From positions 1-16,906 of the forward strand of contig DAIRGS010000154.1 in assembly GCA_036794395.1 (NCBI GenBank): DNA of 16,906 nt, written 5' to 3'. Shown in pieces: positions 1 to 7,714 of this stretch; the stretch's first letter is position 1, and each line of letters opens with the position of its first letter. The notes beneath the pieces are model-generated. The model had not been told where the DNA came from and ran no database searches. It worked only from the letters and a program-made list of their open reading frames with translations. The position numbers were made by a program, and so were the translations under genes. This stretch comes from DASXMX01 sp036794395. Its GTDB lineage: Bacteria; Planctomycetota; Phycisphaerae; Tepidisphaerales; Tepidisphaeraceae.

Positions 1-3
1 GGT

Positions 4-206
4 ATGTGGGAAAACCAACTTGCCGAATCGGGCATTTCCTTCCGAACAATCAGAACGTTGTCCGAACGTCGAAACTTGGTTTTCCCACATCCGACCCGGC
101 GTTGTTGGTCATCCCCCTCGATCATGGCTTGTCTTCGACCCTGAGGCTCAGACCCGAAGGGAAAAGCCATGTCACGAAAAGCGCGGAATCGCGCAGGGTC
201 ATTTAG
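4..206 (+). repeat. Intergenic repeat family, copy 1 (palindromic core plus one arm)
   Basis: A core at 4-90 is bounded by a perfect 15-bp inverted repeat: ATGTGGGAAAACCAA at 4-18 and its complement at 76-90. An arm follows, starting with ACCCGGCG shortly after the core and ending in a GAATCGCGC...TCATTTAG motif at 206, one base before the stop of the minus-strand permease. The arm contains a hairpin with stem CATGGCTT (123-130) and AAGCCATG (164-171) and a CTGAGgCTCAG palindrome at its tip. The same layout recurs at 12556-12883, where the core interior aligns in the opposite orientation. Open frames here do not keep the same phase between copies, so I read it as non-coding. Any second arm would lie left of the window. 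Confidence 0.8.
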
Positions 207-207
207 A

Positions 208-2109
208 TTACGCGACTGTTAGACCTGCGCTTGCTGGCTCCGGGGCCAGCACTTCGACGGGAATCTCGGGTGGAAGCAGGTCTTCAAGCTGGCGCTGGAA
301 GTTCCCCTTGATCAGATGATGCAGCGCGCTTCGACGGCTGCTGCCGATCAAAATCTTCTCTACCCCGTAAAGAGCCGCGATTTCAGCGATCAGCTCTGGC
401 GCCGAATCGCCGGTGTCGTAAGCGGGGATGATCGGCACGCCCATGTCATGACCCAGCGCCAAAAAATCTCGGAAGAGAAGCTGGGCGGCGCGATCGGTAT
501 CCAGACTGAATCGTTCCTCGGCGCGAACCTTATATGACAATGCAACGTCGCGAATGAAGCAGACCACCAGCGAGGCGTTCATCCGCTTGGCTTCGGCAAG
601 CGACGGAATCGCATTGAGCGCGGAGCCCGCGGTCGCCATCAACACCTTGGGCCGCAACATTGCATCGGCGGGAAGCTGTTCGACCACGGCCTGCCGCAGC
701 AGGCTGGGCTTGGGGCGACGCTTGGCGGCAGTCCGAGTGATCTGGCGGAGGATCAGGCCGATGATCATCACCGTCAGTGCGAAATAAAGGGCATGACGTT
801 TCGTTGAGGCAAGCGTGATCTCAATGCCAACTAGCAGCATGCCCATGAGGAACATCGGCACCTTGCGCCACCAACGGCGCAAACGTGGATGAAACGCGCA
901 TAGGGTGATGTTGATCGCGATCGCGCCGACCACCCCGATGGCATAAAGGGAAGCGAGCGTTTCCAGATCGTGCGCGAATAGCAGCACGATCGCCGGCACT
1001 CCCGCCGCGACAACTGCCGCGATCCACGGCGAGCCAAAACTATTGAGTTTTTGCAGGATTTCCGGCAATTCGCGATCACGCGACATCGCGTACATGATGC
1101 TCATCAGACCGTTGACGGCGGTGTTCGTCGCCGACAGCAGCAGCAGCCCGCCGACGATACGCACGGGCCATTCGCCCCACGCGCCCACGTAGTGGTGGGC
1201 CATGTATGCCAGCATGTCTTCGGTGTGTGCATGTCGCCCGAGAAGCGGGATGGAGATCATCGCGATCGCCAGCAGCAGATTGAATCCAGCTACTTCAATC
1301 GCGACGGTCCAAATGGATTTGGACGCGGAGCGATACACCGGTTTTTGCATCACGCCGGTTAAATTAGCGACCGCTTCCACGCCGCTCAGAGCGAGCACGA
1401 TGGAAACGAACGCCTTCCACATCTTGCCAGTTTCGCCGCTGGGCGGTTTGCCCAAAAGGTGCGGCAGATCTCTCCAGGGAATTTGAGGCAGCGCGCAAAT
1501 GACGATCAAAAGCGTGATTAGAATCATCCCGCCCGCGGCAAACGCGGCACCCGCCGCGGTATGCTTGGGGCCAAGTAAATTCAAGGCACCGATGAGTGCA
1601 ATTGATATCAACGCCCATAAACCCGGACTGCGAATGCTCCACAGCGGCTCGGCCTGTCCTGCGGATTCATCATCGGACGAGCGAATATCATTGCCCGCGT
1701 CCTCGGTTTGAACTTGCGACGTTGGATGCGCGCCCAACCCAAAATAGTGAAAGGCTTCAACCGCGCTCAACGACGCGGTCACCGTATAGTCGGCAATCAG
1801 GAGAAGCGCCCCAATCACCCCAAGCAACGCGGCCTTTTGGCGAGCCGCGGTGTAAACACCCCCGCCGTCAGGATAAATCCGGCAGATCTGCGCGTAGCCC
1901 CACCCCACCGCCATGATGAGCAGGCTCATCGCGGCGATCAGGTAAAAGCTGGTACGCCCGGCAACCAGAAATGCGAGGCCAAGCACGTACAGCCGGCTTG
2001 TCCCCCAATCGCCAAAAAGCAGCCCGGCGGCTCCGAACCAATTCAGATTTCGGGGGCGCTGACTGCTCAACAGCGACAATGCGGGCGGCAACGATTTGTT
2101 GTTTTCCAT
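208..2109 (-). CDS. APC-superfamily permease fused to a C-terminal universal-stress (USP) domain
   Basis: Predicted 633-residue inner-membrane transporter. The first roughly 440 residues contain about 12 hydrophobic segments. The N-terminus carries LFGDWGTSRLYVLG, like the GD-GTS-LY motif at the first helix of APC/KUP-type carriers, then YPDGGGVYTAAR after helix 2, as in APC amino-acid and cation permeases. Residues about 485-625 form a soluble alpha/beta domain that starts PKVLMATAGS and has GSSRRSALHHLIKG near its end, matching the GxxG(x)nG-type nucleotide-binding end of USP domains. APC-USP fusions are known, and the USP part may sense ATP or stress. The substrate cannot be told from sequence. 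I chose ATG 2109 over an upstream TTG at 2115; neither has a clear ribosome-binding site. The gene is downstream of and parallel to the YpdA-like gene, with a 174-nt gap. Confidence 0.85.
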   Translation of the reverse strand: MENNKSLPPALSLLSSQRPRNLNWFGAAGLLFGDWGTSRLYVLGLAFLVAGRTSFYLIAAMSLLIMAVGWGYAQICRIYPDGGGVYTAARQKAALLGVIGALLLIADYTVTASLSAVEAFHYFGLGAHPTSQVQTEDAGNDIRSSDDESAGQAEPLWSIRSPGLWALISIALIGALNLLGPKHTAAGAAFAAGGMILITLLIVICALPQIPWRDLPHLLGKPPSGETGKMWKAFVSIVLALSGVEAVANLTGVMQKPVYRSASKSIWTVAIEVAGFNLLLAIAMISIPLLGRHAHTEDMLAYMAHHYVGAWGEWPVRIVGGLLLLSATNTAVNGLMSIMYAMSRDRELPEILQKLNSFGSPWIAAVVAAGVPAIVLLFAHDLETLASLYAIGVVGAIAINITLCAFHPRLRRWWRKVPMFLMGMLLVGIEITLASTKRHALYFALTVMIIGLILRQITRTAAKRRPKPSLLRQAVVEQLPADAMLRPKVLMATAGSALNAIPSLAEAKRMNASLVVCFIRDVALSYKVRAEERFSLDTDRAAQLLFRDFLALGHDMGVPIIPAYDTGDSAPELIAEIAALYGVEKILIGSSRRSALHHLIKGNFQRQLEDLLPPEIPVEVLAPEPASAGLTVA

Positions 2110-2150
2110 ACGCAAACGGACGGGTCGCTCTACGCAAGCCCGGCCAAAGA

Positions 2151-2168
2151 TCCTGCGGTTCCGCAGGA
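2151..2168. repeat. Perfect 8-bp inverted repeat upstream of the permease
   Basis: TCCTGCGG-TT-CCGCAGGA lies 41 bp before the permease ATG, in the 174-nt gap after the YpdA-like gene. There is no T-run on either side, so it is a poor intrinsic terminator. It could be an operator or a leader hairpin. The rest of the gap (2110-2283) shows nothing I can name. Confidence 0.4.
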
Positions 2169-2283
2169 AACTTACCCGTACCCAACCCCGATTACAACGC
2201 CCTCATTTCCCAGGCACCATCGCGCCTCCGCCGAAGCGGTCGCAAGCGAACGGCTCGACGAGTTTCGCAATCGTCATCTTCAT

Positions 2284-3312
2284 TTAGCTTTCGGGCAATG
2301 CAATAGCAGGTGGCGGTGTGGGTGGCGCAGCGCCGGTTAGCGCCGCCATGATTCGATCGATATGGACATGGCAGTTCTCGATGAATACGCGGTATTTATC
2401 CTGCGTCCCTCCCACTGCCGTCCCCGCGACATACACACCTGGCACATTCGTTTCCATCGTCTGTTCATCGAACGTGGGCATTTGACATGTCCCATCCAAC
2501 TCCACCCCGGCAAGCTTCAGTAGCGTCGTGTCCTGTTCGAACCCAATTTGCAGCAGGACGAAATCCACATCCACCGAAACCGTTTCATCGCCACGCTGGA
2601 GTCGTACCGAAGATGGGGTGATTCCAACCGGCTGACTTTTAAAATGCCCGGCGATCTTCCCCTCTGAAATCAACCCATTAATCTCAGGCAGCAGCCAATA
2701 CTTAATGCTGCGCGGATCGAGCCGATCCTGACGATAACTGAGCGCCACCTTAGCGCCCGCCTGATGGCATCGCAGCGCCGTTTCCACCGCCGAGTTTTTG
2801 CCTCCCACCACCAGCAGGCGCTTACGGAAATAAACGTGTGGGTCGTTGAAGTAATGGCTGACATGCGGCAGGTTCTCGCCCGGAACGTTCAACTTCCGCG
2901 GGCGATCGGTTCCACCCGTACATAAGGCAATGCGTTTTGCACGCACGCACCGCCGGCCGCTTGCAGGCGCAACGGTGATCCCGAATTCGTCCCCCACGTT
3001 CTCAATGGCGACAACCGGACAATACGTCTGCACCTGCAAATCAAATTGCTGCACGACCCCCCGCAGGTAAGCCAGATACTCCTCGCGCGTCGCCTTCGAT
3101 TGATCGGCTGTCTGCAATGGCACACCCGCGATTGCAATCCGTTCTGTCGAGCTGAAAAACCGGGTCTGGGGCGCAAACCACGAGATAGTGTACCCGATCT
3201 GCTTGGCGTCGAAGTGGAGGTAATCAATCCCTTTGCGCTTCAGCGCCACAGCCAATTCCAGCCCAATCGGCCCGGCCCCAATAATCGCAACGTCAGTTTT
3301 CGGCTCTTGCAT
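2284..3312 (-). CDS. ypdA: YpdA-family FAD/NAD(P)-dependent disulfide reductase-like protein
   Basis: Predicted 342-residue cytoplasmic flavoprotein. The first Rossmann motif is VAIIGAGPIGLE (residues 8-19). It is followed by the family-typical FFSSTERIAIAGVP stretch, then the NAD(P)-binding LLVVGGKNSAVETAL near residue 165, and a C-terminal GVYVAGTAVGGTQDKYRVFIENCHVH that should contact FAD. This order and length match YpdA (Bdr), proposed to reduce bacillithiol disulfide with NADPH. In the staphylococcal enzyme the active cysteine sits in the GGGPCG loop; here that position is Ile16, and no CxxC pair exists anywhere in the protein. It may therefore use another thiol (for example the Cys in CHQAG or ENCHVH) or act on a different low-molecular-weight substrate. 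It starts at ATG 3312, divergent from the bufferin-like gene, and no clear ribosome-binding site is visible. Confidence 0.8.
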   Translation of the reverse strand: MQEPKTDVAIIGAGPIGLELAVALKRKGIDYLHFDAKQIGYTISWFAPQTRFFSSTERIAIAGVPLQTADQSKATREEYLAYLRGVVQQFDLQVQTYCPVVAIENVGDEFGITVAPASGRRCVRAKRIALCTGGTDRPRKLNVPGENLPHVSHYFNDPHVYFRKRLLVVGGKNSAVETALRCHQAGAKVALSYRQDRLDPRSIKYWLLPEINGLISEGKIAGHFKSQPVGITPSSVRLQRGDETVSVDVDFVLLQIGFEQDTTLLKLAGVELDGTCQMPTFDEQTMETNVPGVYVAGTAVGGTQDKYRVFIENCHVHIDRIMAALTGAAPPTPPPAIALPES

Positions 3313-3534
3313 CGACTGATGTTAGGCGATGTACAAAAGCAGTTGTATTTGCGTGATTCGTTTTGATCCGACTCATCCATTTATAGACCGCTTCCGTATT
3401 CATTGCATTAAGACCCTGACGAACGAAGATTGACGGAAATAATTCGCAATTCAATTCCGTTCGGGTTATCTAGAAGCCAAGCCGAGCCGCGTGGCCGGCG
3501 GTTTTTAAATCAACGTCATTGGAAGGAGCATTGC
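3313..3534. promoter_or_regulatory. Divergent regulatory region between ypdA and the bufferin-like gene
   Basis: This 222-nt gap must carry the promoters of both genes. It contains a TACAA-N6-TTGTA inverted repeat (3332-3347) close to the ypdA start. TTGACG at 3430-3435 could be a -35 box for the plus-strand gene, but no good -10 lies 16-18 nt further on. A strong GGAAGGAG ribosome-binding site (3521-3528) precedes ATG 3535. No copper-box or ECF motif was identified with confidence. Confidence 0.4.
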
Positions 3535-3810
3535 ATGCGCGCCCGATCCACTCGTTTCCTCGCTGCCGCTGCCATGACCGGTTTGGTCGCCGGAGCTGTC
3601 AGCACCAATATGGGATGTAAGAGCGACAACGCCGGTTCCAGCACCACGATGAATGCCGCCGGCACTTCTGGCGACACCGCCATGATGGCCAAGCATTCCT
3701 GCAAAGGGATGAACGCCTGCAAGGGCCAGGGCGGCTGCAAGTCCGACGCCAACGATTGTAAAGGAAAAAACTCCTGCAAGGGCAAGGGCGGCTGCGCGAC
3801 CGACAAGTAA
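3535..3810 (+). CDS. bufA2: BufA2-like bufferin precursor peptide (Cys-rich exported RiPP)
   Basis: This is a 91-residue small protein. Residues 1-28 look like an export signal: basic RARSTR, hydrophobic FLAAAAMTGLVAGAV, then NMGC at 25-28. Sec cleavage or a non-canonical lipobox are both possible. A Ser/Thr/Ala-rich linker leads to a core with six cysteines at 56, 62, 68, 75, 81 and 87. They form two copies of CKGxNxCKGxGGC separated by KSDAND. Bufferins are periplasmic copper-buffering RiPPs whose cysteines are modified by MNIO (DUF692) enzymes, and the BufA2 type has this CKG-rich core. An MNIO and a DUF2063 gene lie downstream at 6824-8675, which supports the call. The start at 3535 is set by GGAAGGAG 6 nt upstream; longer in-frame TTG starts would destroy the signal peptide. 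A terminator follows at once, so the gene is probably transcribed alone. Confidence 0.8.
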   Translation: MRARSTRFLAAAAMTGLVAGAVSTNMGCKSDNAGSSTTMNAAGTSGDTAMMAKHSCKGMNACKGQGGCKSDANDCKGKNSCKGKGGCATDK

Positions 3811-3844
3811 CTCCCGCGGCCCAGCCTTCAAGACAATCACAATA

Positions 3845-3887
3845 CGCCCGGCGTCTGCGCTAAACGTGCAGCGCCGGGCGTCTGTTT
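3845..3887 (+). terminator. Intrinsic terminator of the bufferin-like gene
   Basis: CGCCCGGCG (3845-3853) pairs perfectly with CGCCGGGCG (3872-3880). The stem is extended inward by CTGC (3855-3858) with GCAG (3868-3871) around a single-base bulge, and the loop is about 9 nt. A T-rich tail (TCTGTTT) follows from 3881. It starts 35 nt after the precursor stop codon and separates that gene from the thioredoxin-domain gene. Confidence 0.8.
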
Positions 3888-3913
3888 ATATGCCTCGATC
3901 GAGTGGAGCGGTT

Positions 3914-5719
3914 ATGCGCTATCGAGCGGGTTTACTCAAAACGTTGCTCGTGTGCTTGAGCGGTTGCGCTACCCCAACCGCGACTGCACCCACGTCCTTC
4001 ACTGCCCATCCGATCGCCTGGGAAAAATGGTCCGATGATGTATTCGTTCGCGCTGGCGCGCAACACAAACTCGTATTGCTCGACCTGGAAGCCGTCTGGT
4101 GTCACTGGTGCCATGTGATGGACGATATCACCTACGCTGATCCACAGGTCCAACAGCTCATCAATTCCAAATACATCGCGATCCGCGTCGACCAGGATTC
4201 ACGCCCCGATATTTCCCAGCGATACGAAGATTACGGCTGGCCCGCGACCATTGTCTTTAACCCCGCCGGCGGCGAGATCGTCAAACGTCAGGGCTACATC
4301 CCCCCTCGCCCGATGGCCAGCATGCTTCAGGCCATCCTCGACGACCCCACGCCCGGTCCCTCCGTTCAGCCCGAGCCATCCATTCAATTCGGCAGCGACA
4401 CCGCATTAACGCCGCAATTGCGGAAAACGCTTGAGCACCGCCTGGATTCCAACTACGACGACAAAAACCACGGCTGGGGCACCATCCACAAATTCCTCGA
4501 TTTTAATGCAATCGAATACAGCCTGCTCCGCGCAAACAGCGGCGACAAACAAGCCCTCCTTCGCGCCCGACACACGCTAGACGCCGCCCTGAATTTGATC
4601 GACCCGGTGTGGGGCGGAATCTACCAGTATTCCACCGACGGCGACTGGGCTCATCCTCATTTTGAAAAGATCATGGAATTTCAGGCCCAGGCGATTCGCG
4701 TCTATGCTCTGGCCTTCTGTCAATTTCATGACCCCAAATATCTAAAAGCCTCGCGCTCCGTCGCCCGGTACCTCGCCGAGTTTCTAACCAGCCCCGAGGG
4801 TGCGTTCTACACCAGCCAGGACGCCGACCTTGTTGCCGGCGAACACAGTGCCGGCTACTTCGCCCTCGACAACGCCGCCCGAAGAAAACTGGGAATCCCG
4901 CGGATCGACACCCACATCTATGCCCGCGAAAATGGCTGGGCGATCGACGCGCTGCTCACCCTTTACGACGCCACCGCCGATCCGAACGACCTGGCAACTG
5001 CACGTCGCGCTGCTGAATGGATCATCGGCCACCGAAGTCTCGAACACGGCGGCTTTCGTCACGATGAAATCGACTCAGCCGGGCCTTACCTCTCTGATAC
5101 GCTTGCAATGGGCCGGGCATTTCTTCATCTGTATTCATCCACCGCCGACCGTCAGTACCTCGCCCGCGCCCAAGCCGCGGCAGACTTTATCGAAACAAAC
5201 TTTCGCGATGGGGCCAATCGCCCCGGCTTCCTCACGACTGCACAATCTCAAGCGCCCTCACCTTTAAAACCCCTTGCCACTGTCGACGAAAACGTCTCCA
5301 CCGCCCAGTTCCTCGATCTCTTATCCCATTACACCGGCCGCCCCATCGACCGCGCCGCCGCCCAAAACGCGATGACGTATCTGGCCGCTCCCGCCATCGC
5401 TCAATCCCGCGGCCCCTGGACCGCCGGCATTCTCCTTGCCGACCTGCAGCTTTCCCAGGACCCACTTCACATCACCGTCGTCGGCTCGAAGAGTGACATA
5501 TCCGCTTCCGCGCTCTTCGCCGAAGCAAGAAAAGCACCCATCGTTGCCAAGCGCATTGAGTGGTTCTCGGCAAACGAAGGCCCCCTGCCCAACCCCGACG
5601 TCACGTATCCTCAACTCGATCACGCCGCGGCGTTCTTGTGCACCGGCACAACGTGTTCATCGCCGATGAAAAGCCCTGAGCAACTCACGCAAAAACTCAC
5701 TCGCTTGACCGCTCAATGA
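3914..5719 (+). CDS. Thioredoxin/DUF255 lipoprotein with YyaL/SPATA20-like helical domain
   Basis: A 601-residue protein from ATG 3914. That start has GGAG 5 nt upstream and gives a lipoprotein signal, with LSGC at 15-18 and Cys18 as lipidation site. An in-frame GTG at 3866 falls inside the terminator hairpin, so I rejected it. Residues about 36-150 form the DUF255/DsbH thioredoxin-like domain, with AVWCHWCHVMDD carrying a CxxC pair (Cys63, Cys66) and the cis-Pro region YGWPATIVF. The remainder resembles YyaL/SPATA20 proteins, a predicted (alpha/alpha)6 helical domain, including an IHKFLDF segment, ARENGWAIDALL, and a C-terminal HITVVGS...AFLCTGTTCSSP as in that family. Family members are usually cytosolic; this one is predicted to face the periplasm. 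Its position between the Cys-rich precursor and the MNIO genes suggests a role in thiol redox of that peptide, which is inference. Confidence 0.85.
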   Translation: MRYRAGLLKTLLVCLSGCATPTATAPTSFTAHPIAWEKWSDDVFVRAGAQHKLVLLDLEAVWCHWCHVMDDITYADPQVQQLINSKYIAIRVDQDSRPDISQRYEDYGWPATIVFNPAGGEIVKRQGYIPPRPMASMLQAILDDPTPGPSVQPEPSIQFGSDTALTPQLRKTLEHRLDSNYDDKNHGWGTIHKFLDFNAIEYSLLRANSGDKQALLRARHTLDAALNLIDPVWGGIYQYSTDGDWAHPHFEKIMEFQAQAIRVYALAFCQFHDPKYLKASRSVARYLAEFLTSPEGAFYTSQDADLVAGEHSAGYFALDNAARRKLGIPRIDTHIYARENGWAIDALLTLYDATADPNDLATARRAAEWIIGHRSLEHGGFRHDEIDSAGPYLSDTLAMGRAFLHLYSSTADRQYLARAQAAADFIETNFRDGANRPGFLTTAQSQAPSPLKPLATVDENVSTAQFLDLLSHYTGRPIDRAAAQNAMTYLAAPAIAQSRGPWTAGILLADLQLSQDPLHITVVGSKSDISASALFAEARKAPIVAKRIEWFSANEGPLPNPDVTYPQLDHAAAFLCTGTTCSSPMKSPEQLTQKLTRLTAQ

Positions 5720-6678
5720 CGCGGCGCGGTAATTGCCCGACGGATCGATGCCAGCGGAGCGGTGTCGTCGAAGCTCACGCGCCCGTGAGAATACCGCACG
5801 CCCAATCGCTTCCATAGCGACGCTAAGTCAACCGAAGATGGCTTCGTGCCCATCTCATCGTGTAACTGATTGAGCACTTGAGTTCCCGTCGCACGATTTG
5901 CCGTGTCGATCACTCTCTCGAGGGTCCAGACCTGCGATCCATCTCCACCATCCGCCAGAATGGCCTTGATCGCATCATCCAACGAACGTCGTCCTCCCGT
6001 CTGCTCGCGAATGCGAATATCCGCCATCAACCAGAAAATCGTCCCGCCCCAGTACGTGCGCCCCCACGTATGCGTGTTGTCCAAACCCTGGTCCCCGGCT
6101 TCAGGCAAACCCTGGGGAAAGCCTTCCGCCCATTCCTTCCATACATCCGCGGCCGCCAGCCCCCCTGCCCGCGCTCTCGCCACAGGCTCCAGATAATCCG
6201 ACAGCCCCTCATTCATCCATAGATACCGCTCCCCCAAGTCCGGAAAACCCAGATGAAACATCTCATGGGTCAGGATCCAATCATCATGCAGATCGCGCTC
6301 GGTCGCACTCGATCCGATTTGAATATCAATTCTCTTTCCATAAAACGTCTTCCCTCCTTGAATGCCACCTCGCCCCCGTGACTTGATCGCAATCGTCACG
6401 CGATGAATTGGAAACTTGCCGTAGTATTTTCCAACCGCGTCGGCGCAGGACCTTACCCACCACAAAACCCGCTTACGCCCCACCGCGGGCTCATTCCCCT
6501 CAATCTCCACATGTATCTCCGCCCCGCCACTTTCGAACCAGGTCACGCGCGAACCCGCGCCAATCTCCCGCCCGTCCTTTACCTCCCACTGGTCCTGAGT
6601 CGTCGCGGGCGCAGGCGTGCCGCGAGCCCCACATCCCCCCAACGTCATCGCAATAAGCCCCCAGGCAAGTTGTCGCAT
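5713..6678 (-). CDS. Putative lipoprotein metallopeptidase (gluzincin-like, HExxH...E)
   Basis: A 321-residue protein with a lipoprotein signal ending in LGGC (13-16). The zinc motif is HEMFH (138-142), followed 14 residues later by Glu157 in WMNEGLSDYLEP, the shape of gluzincin peptidases such as M1 and M61 (the usual M1 gap is 18). Conserved aromatic and WG-rich segments (THTWGRTYWGG) follow, as in the helical C-terminal lobe of M61-like proteins. I cannot assign a named family. It should be anchored in the envelope and could cut peptides there. Its 3' end overlaps the end of the thioredoxin-domain gene by 7 nt (convergent), and it is divergent from the MNIO gene. Processing of the bufferin-like peptide is conceivable but unsupported beyond position. 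Confidence 0.75.
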   Translation of the reverse strand: MRQLAWGLIAMTLGGCGARGTPAPATTQDQWEVKDGREIGAGSRVTWFESGGAEIHVEIEGNEPAVGRKRVLWWVRSCADAVGKYYGKFPIHRVTIAIKSRGRGGIQGGKTFYGKRIDIQIGSSATERDLHDDWILTHEMFHLGFPDLGERYLWMNEGLSDYLEPVARARAGGLAAADVWKEWAEGFPQGLPEAGDQGLDNTHTWGRTYWGGTIFWLMADIRIREQTGGRRSLDDAIKAILADGGDGSQVWTLERVIDTANRATGTQVLNQLHDEMGTKPSSVDLASLWKRLGVRYSHGRVSFDDTAPLASIRRAITAPRH

Positions 6679-6697
6679 TGCCTAAATATAGGGCAAT
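6677..6697 (-). promoter_or_regulatory. Possible leaderless promoter of the metallopeptidase, inside an inverted repeat
   Basis: On the minus strand TATATT ends six bases before the ATG, the spacing expected if transcription starts at the A of the start codon. There is no ribosome-binding site. The same stretch is framed by ATTGCC (6677-6682) and GGCAAT (6692-6697), a 6-bp inverted repeat that could be an operator overlapping the -10. No good -35 hexamer is present. In the rest of the gap to the MNIO gene (6698-6823) there is an isolated TTGACA at 6753-6758 without a matching -10. Confidence 0.35.
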
Positions 6698-6823
6698 TCA
6701 CCCTCTTCTCCTGTTATTTTTTCATCATCCACATCCCAAACCCCCAATCTCTTTGACATCAAATCTGAAATAAGCCATCGTGCGTAATTATTCTACAAAT
6801 TGAGGTATCGAACACGGTCTGCC

Positions 6824-7714
6824 ATGCCTGCAAATCGATTTAACAACTACACGGACCTGGGTGTTGGAATTGGTCTGCGCGTGCCGCATTACCAGCATAT
6901 TCTCACCAAAAAACCGCAGGTGGACTGGTTCGAGATTATTTCCGAAAATTACATGTGCGAGGGCGGCCGTCCGCTGCAAATCCTCGACCAGATCCTCGAG
7001 CAGTACCAGGTGGTTCAGCATGGCGTGAGCATGTATTTCGGCTCGACCGATCGGCTGAATCGCGAGCACCTCAAACGCCTCAAAACTTTGGTGAAGCGGA
7101 CGAAGACCCCGTTCCTTTCAGACCATTTGTGCTGGGGTAGTGTCGACGGAAGTTACAGCCACGATCTTCTTCCGATGCCGTACACGTTTGCCGCCGCGAA
7201 GCTGACAGCCCAGCGAATCCGCGAAGCGCGCGATACGCTTGAGGTGCCCATTTGCGTTGAGAATGTAAGTAGCTACGCCGAGTACCACGTCTCGGAAATG
7301 ACGGAGTGGGAATTTTTGCGCGAAGTGGTCGAGCGGGCGGACTGCGGCATTCTGCTGGACGTCAACAACATTTACGTCTCCAGCAAGAATCACAACTTTG
7401 ATCCTTTCGATTACGTGAATGGCGTTCCTCATGAGCGAGTCGGGCAGATCCACATCGCGGGGCACAGCAAATACGAAAAATACATTCTCGATACCCACGA
7501 CCATCCGGTCCTCGATTCCGTGTGGAAACTCTATGCCCATGCCCTGAACGTGTGTGGCCCAACCAACACGCTTCTGGAATGGGATGCCCATATTCCCAGT
7601 TTCGATCAAGTGCATGGTGAAGCCCTCAAGGCCAATCGTTTCATCGCACAGGCCCTGAAAGCGGATCACCGTCCTTCGAGCCCGCGGACCAAGCGCGAGG
7701 CCGCTCATGCCTGA
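6824..7714 (+). CDS. bufB: MNIO (DUF692) multinuclear iron oxidase, BufB-like
   Basis: A 296-residue TIM-barrel enzyme of the DUF692/MNIO family, which includes MbnB, TglH and BufB and oxidatively modifies cysteines in RiPP precursors using a multinuclear iron centre. Family landmarks in order: LGVGIGLR (12-19), VDWFEIISENYM (33-44), HGVSM (66-70), SDHLCW (99-104), ENVSSY (146-151), GILLDVNNIYVSSKNH (175-190), QIHIAGH (208-214), DTHDHPV (223-229) and EWD (252-254). The His, Asp, Glu and Asn residues in these motifs are the expected iron ligands, and none looks missing. ATG 6824 is chosen over TTG 6800 because conservation begins near residue 11; neither has a strong ribosome-binding site. The stop overlaps the next gene's start by 8 nt, so the two are probably translated together. 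Confidence 0.92.
   Translation: MPANRFNNYTDLGVGIGLRVPHYQHILTKKPQVDWFEIISENYMCEGGRPLQILDQILEQYQVVQHGVSMYFGSTDRLNREHLKRLKTLVKRTKTPFLSDHLCWGSVDGSYSHDLLPMPYTFAAAKLTAQRIREARDTLEVPICVENVSSYAEYHVSEMTEWEFLREVVERADCGILLDVNNIYVSSKNHNFDPFDYVNGVPHERVGQIHIAGHSKYEKYILDTHDHPVLDSVWKLYAHALNVCGPTNTLLEWDAHIPSFDQVHGEALKANRFIAQALKADHRPSSPRTKREAAHA

Noticed and set aside
6..206. Open frame of 66 codons covering the first repeat
   Set aside because: The matching region of copy 2 is read in a different phase across the core, there is no ribosome-binding site, and the sequence is explained as a structured repeat.
1708..2340. Plus-strand 210-codon frame
   Set aside because: Antisense to the permease start and spacer, with low-complexity Arg/Pro/Gln composition and no start signals.
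3430..3534. Longer bufferin precursor starting at TTG 3430
   Set aside because: The extension is charged and would block the export signal, while ATG 3535 has a near-perfect ribosome-binding site.
6753..6758. TTGACA as the -35 box of the MNIO gene promoter
   Set aside because: No TATAAT-like hexamer lies 15-19 nt downstream; the nearest AT-rich box is about 26 nt away.
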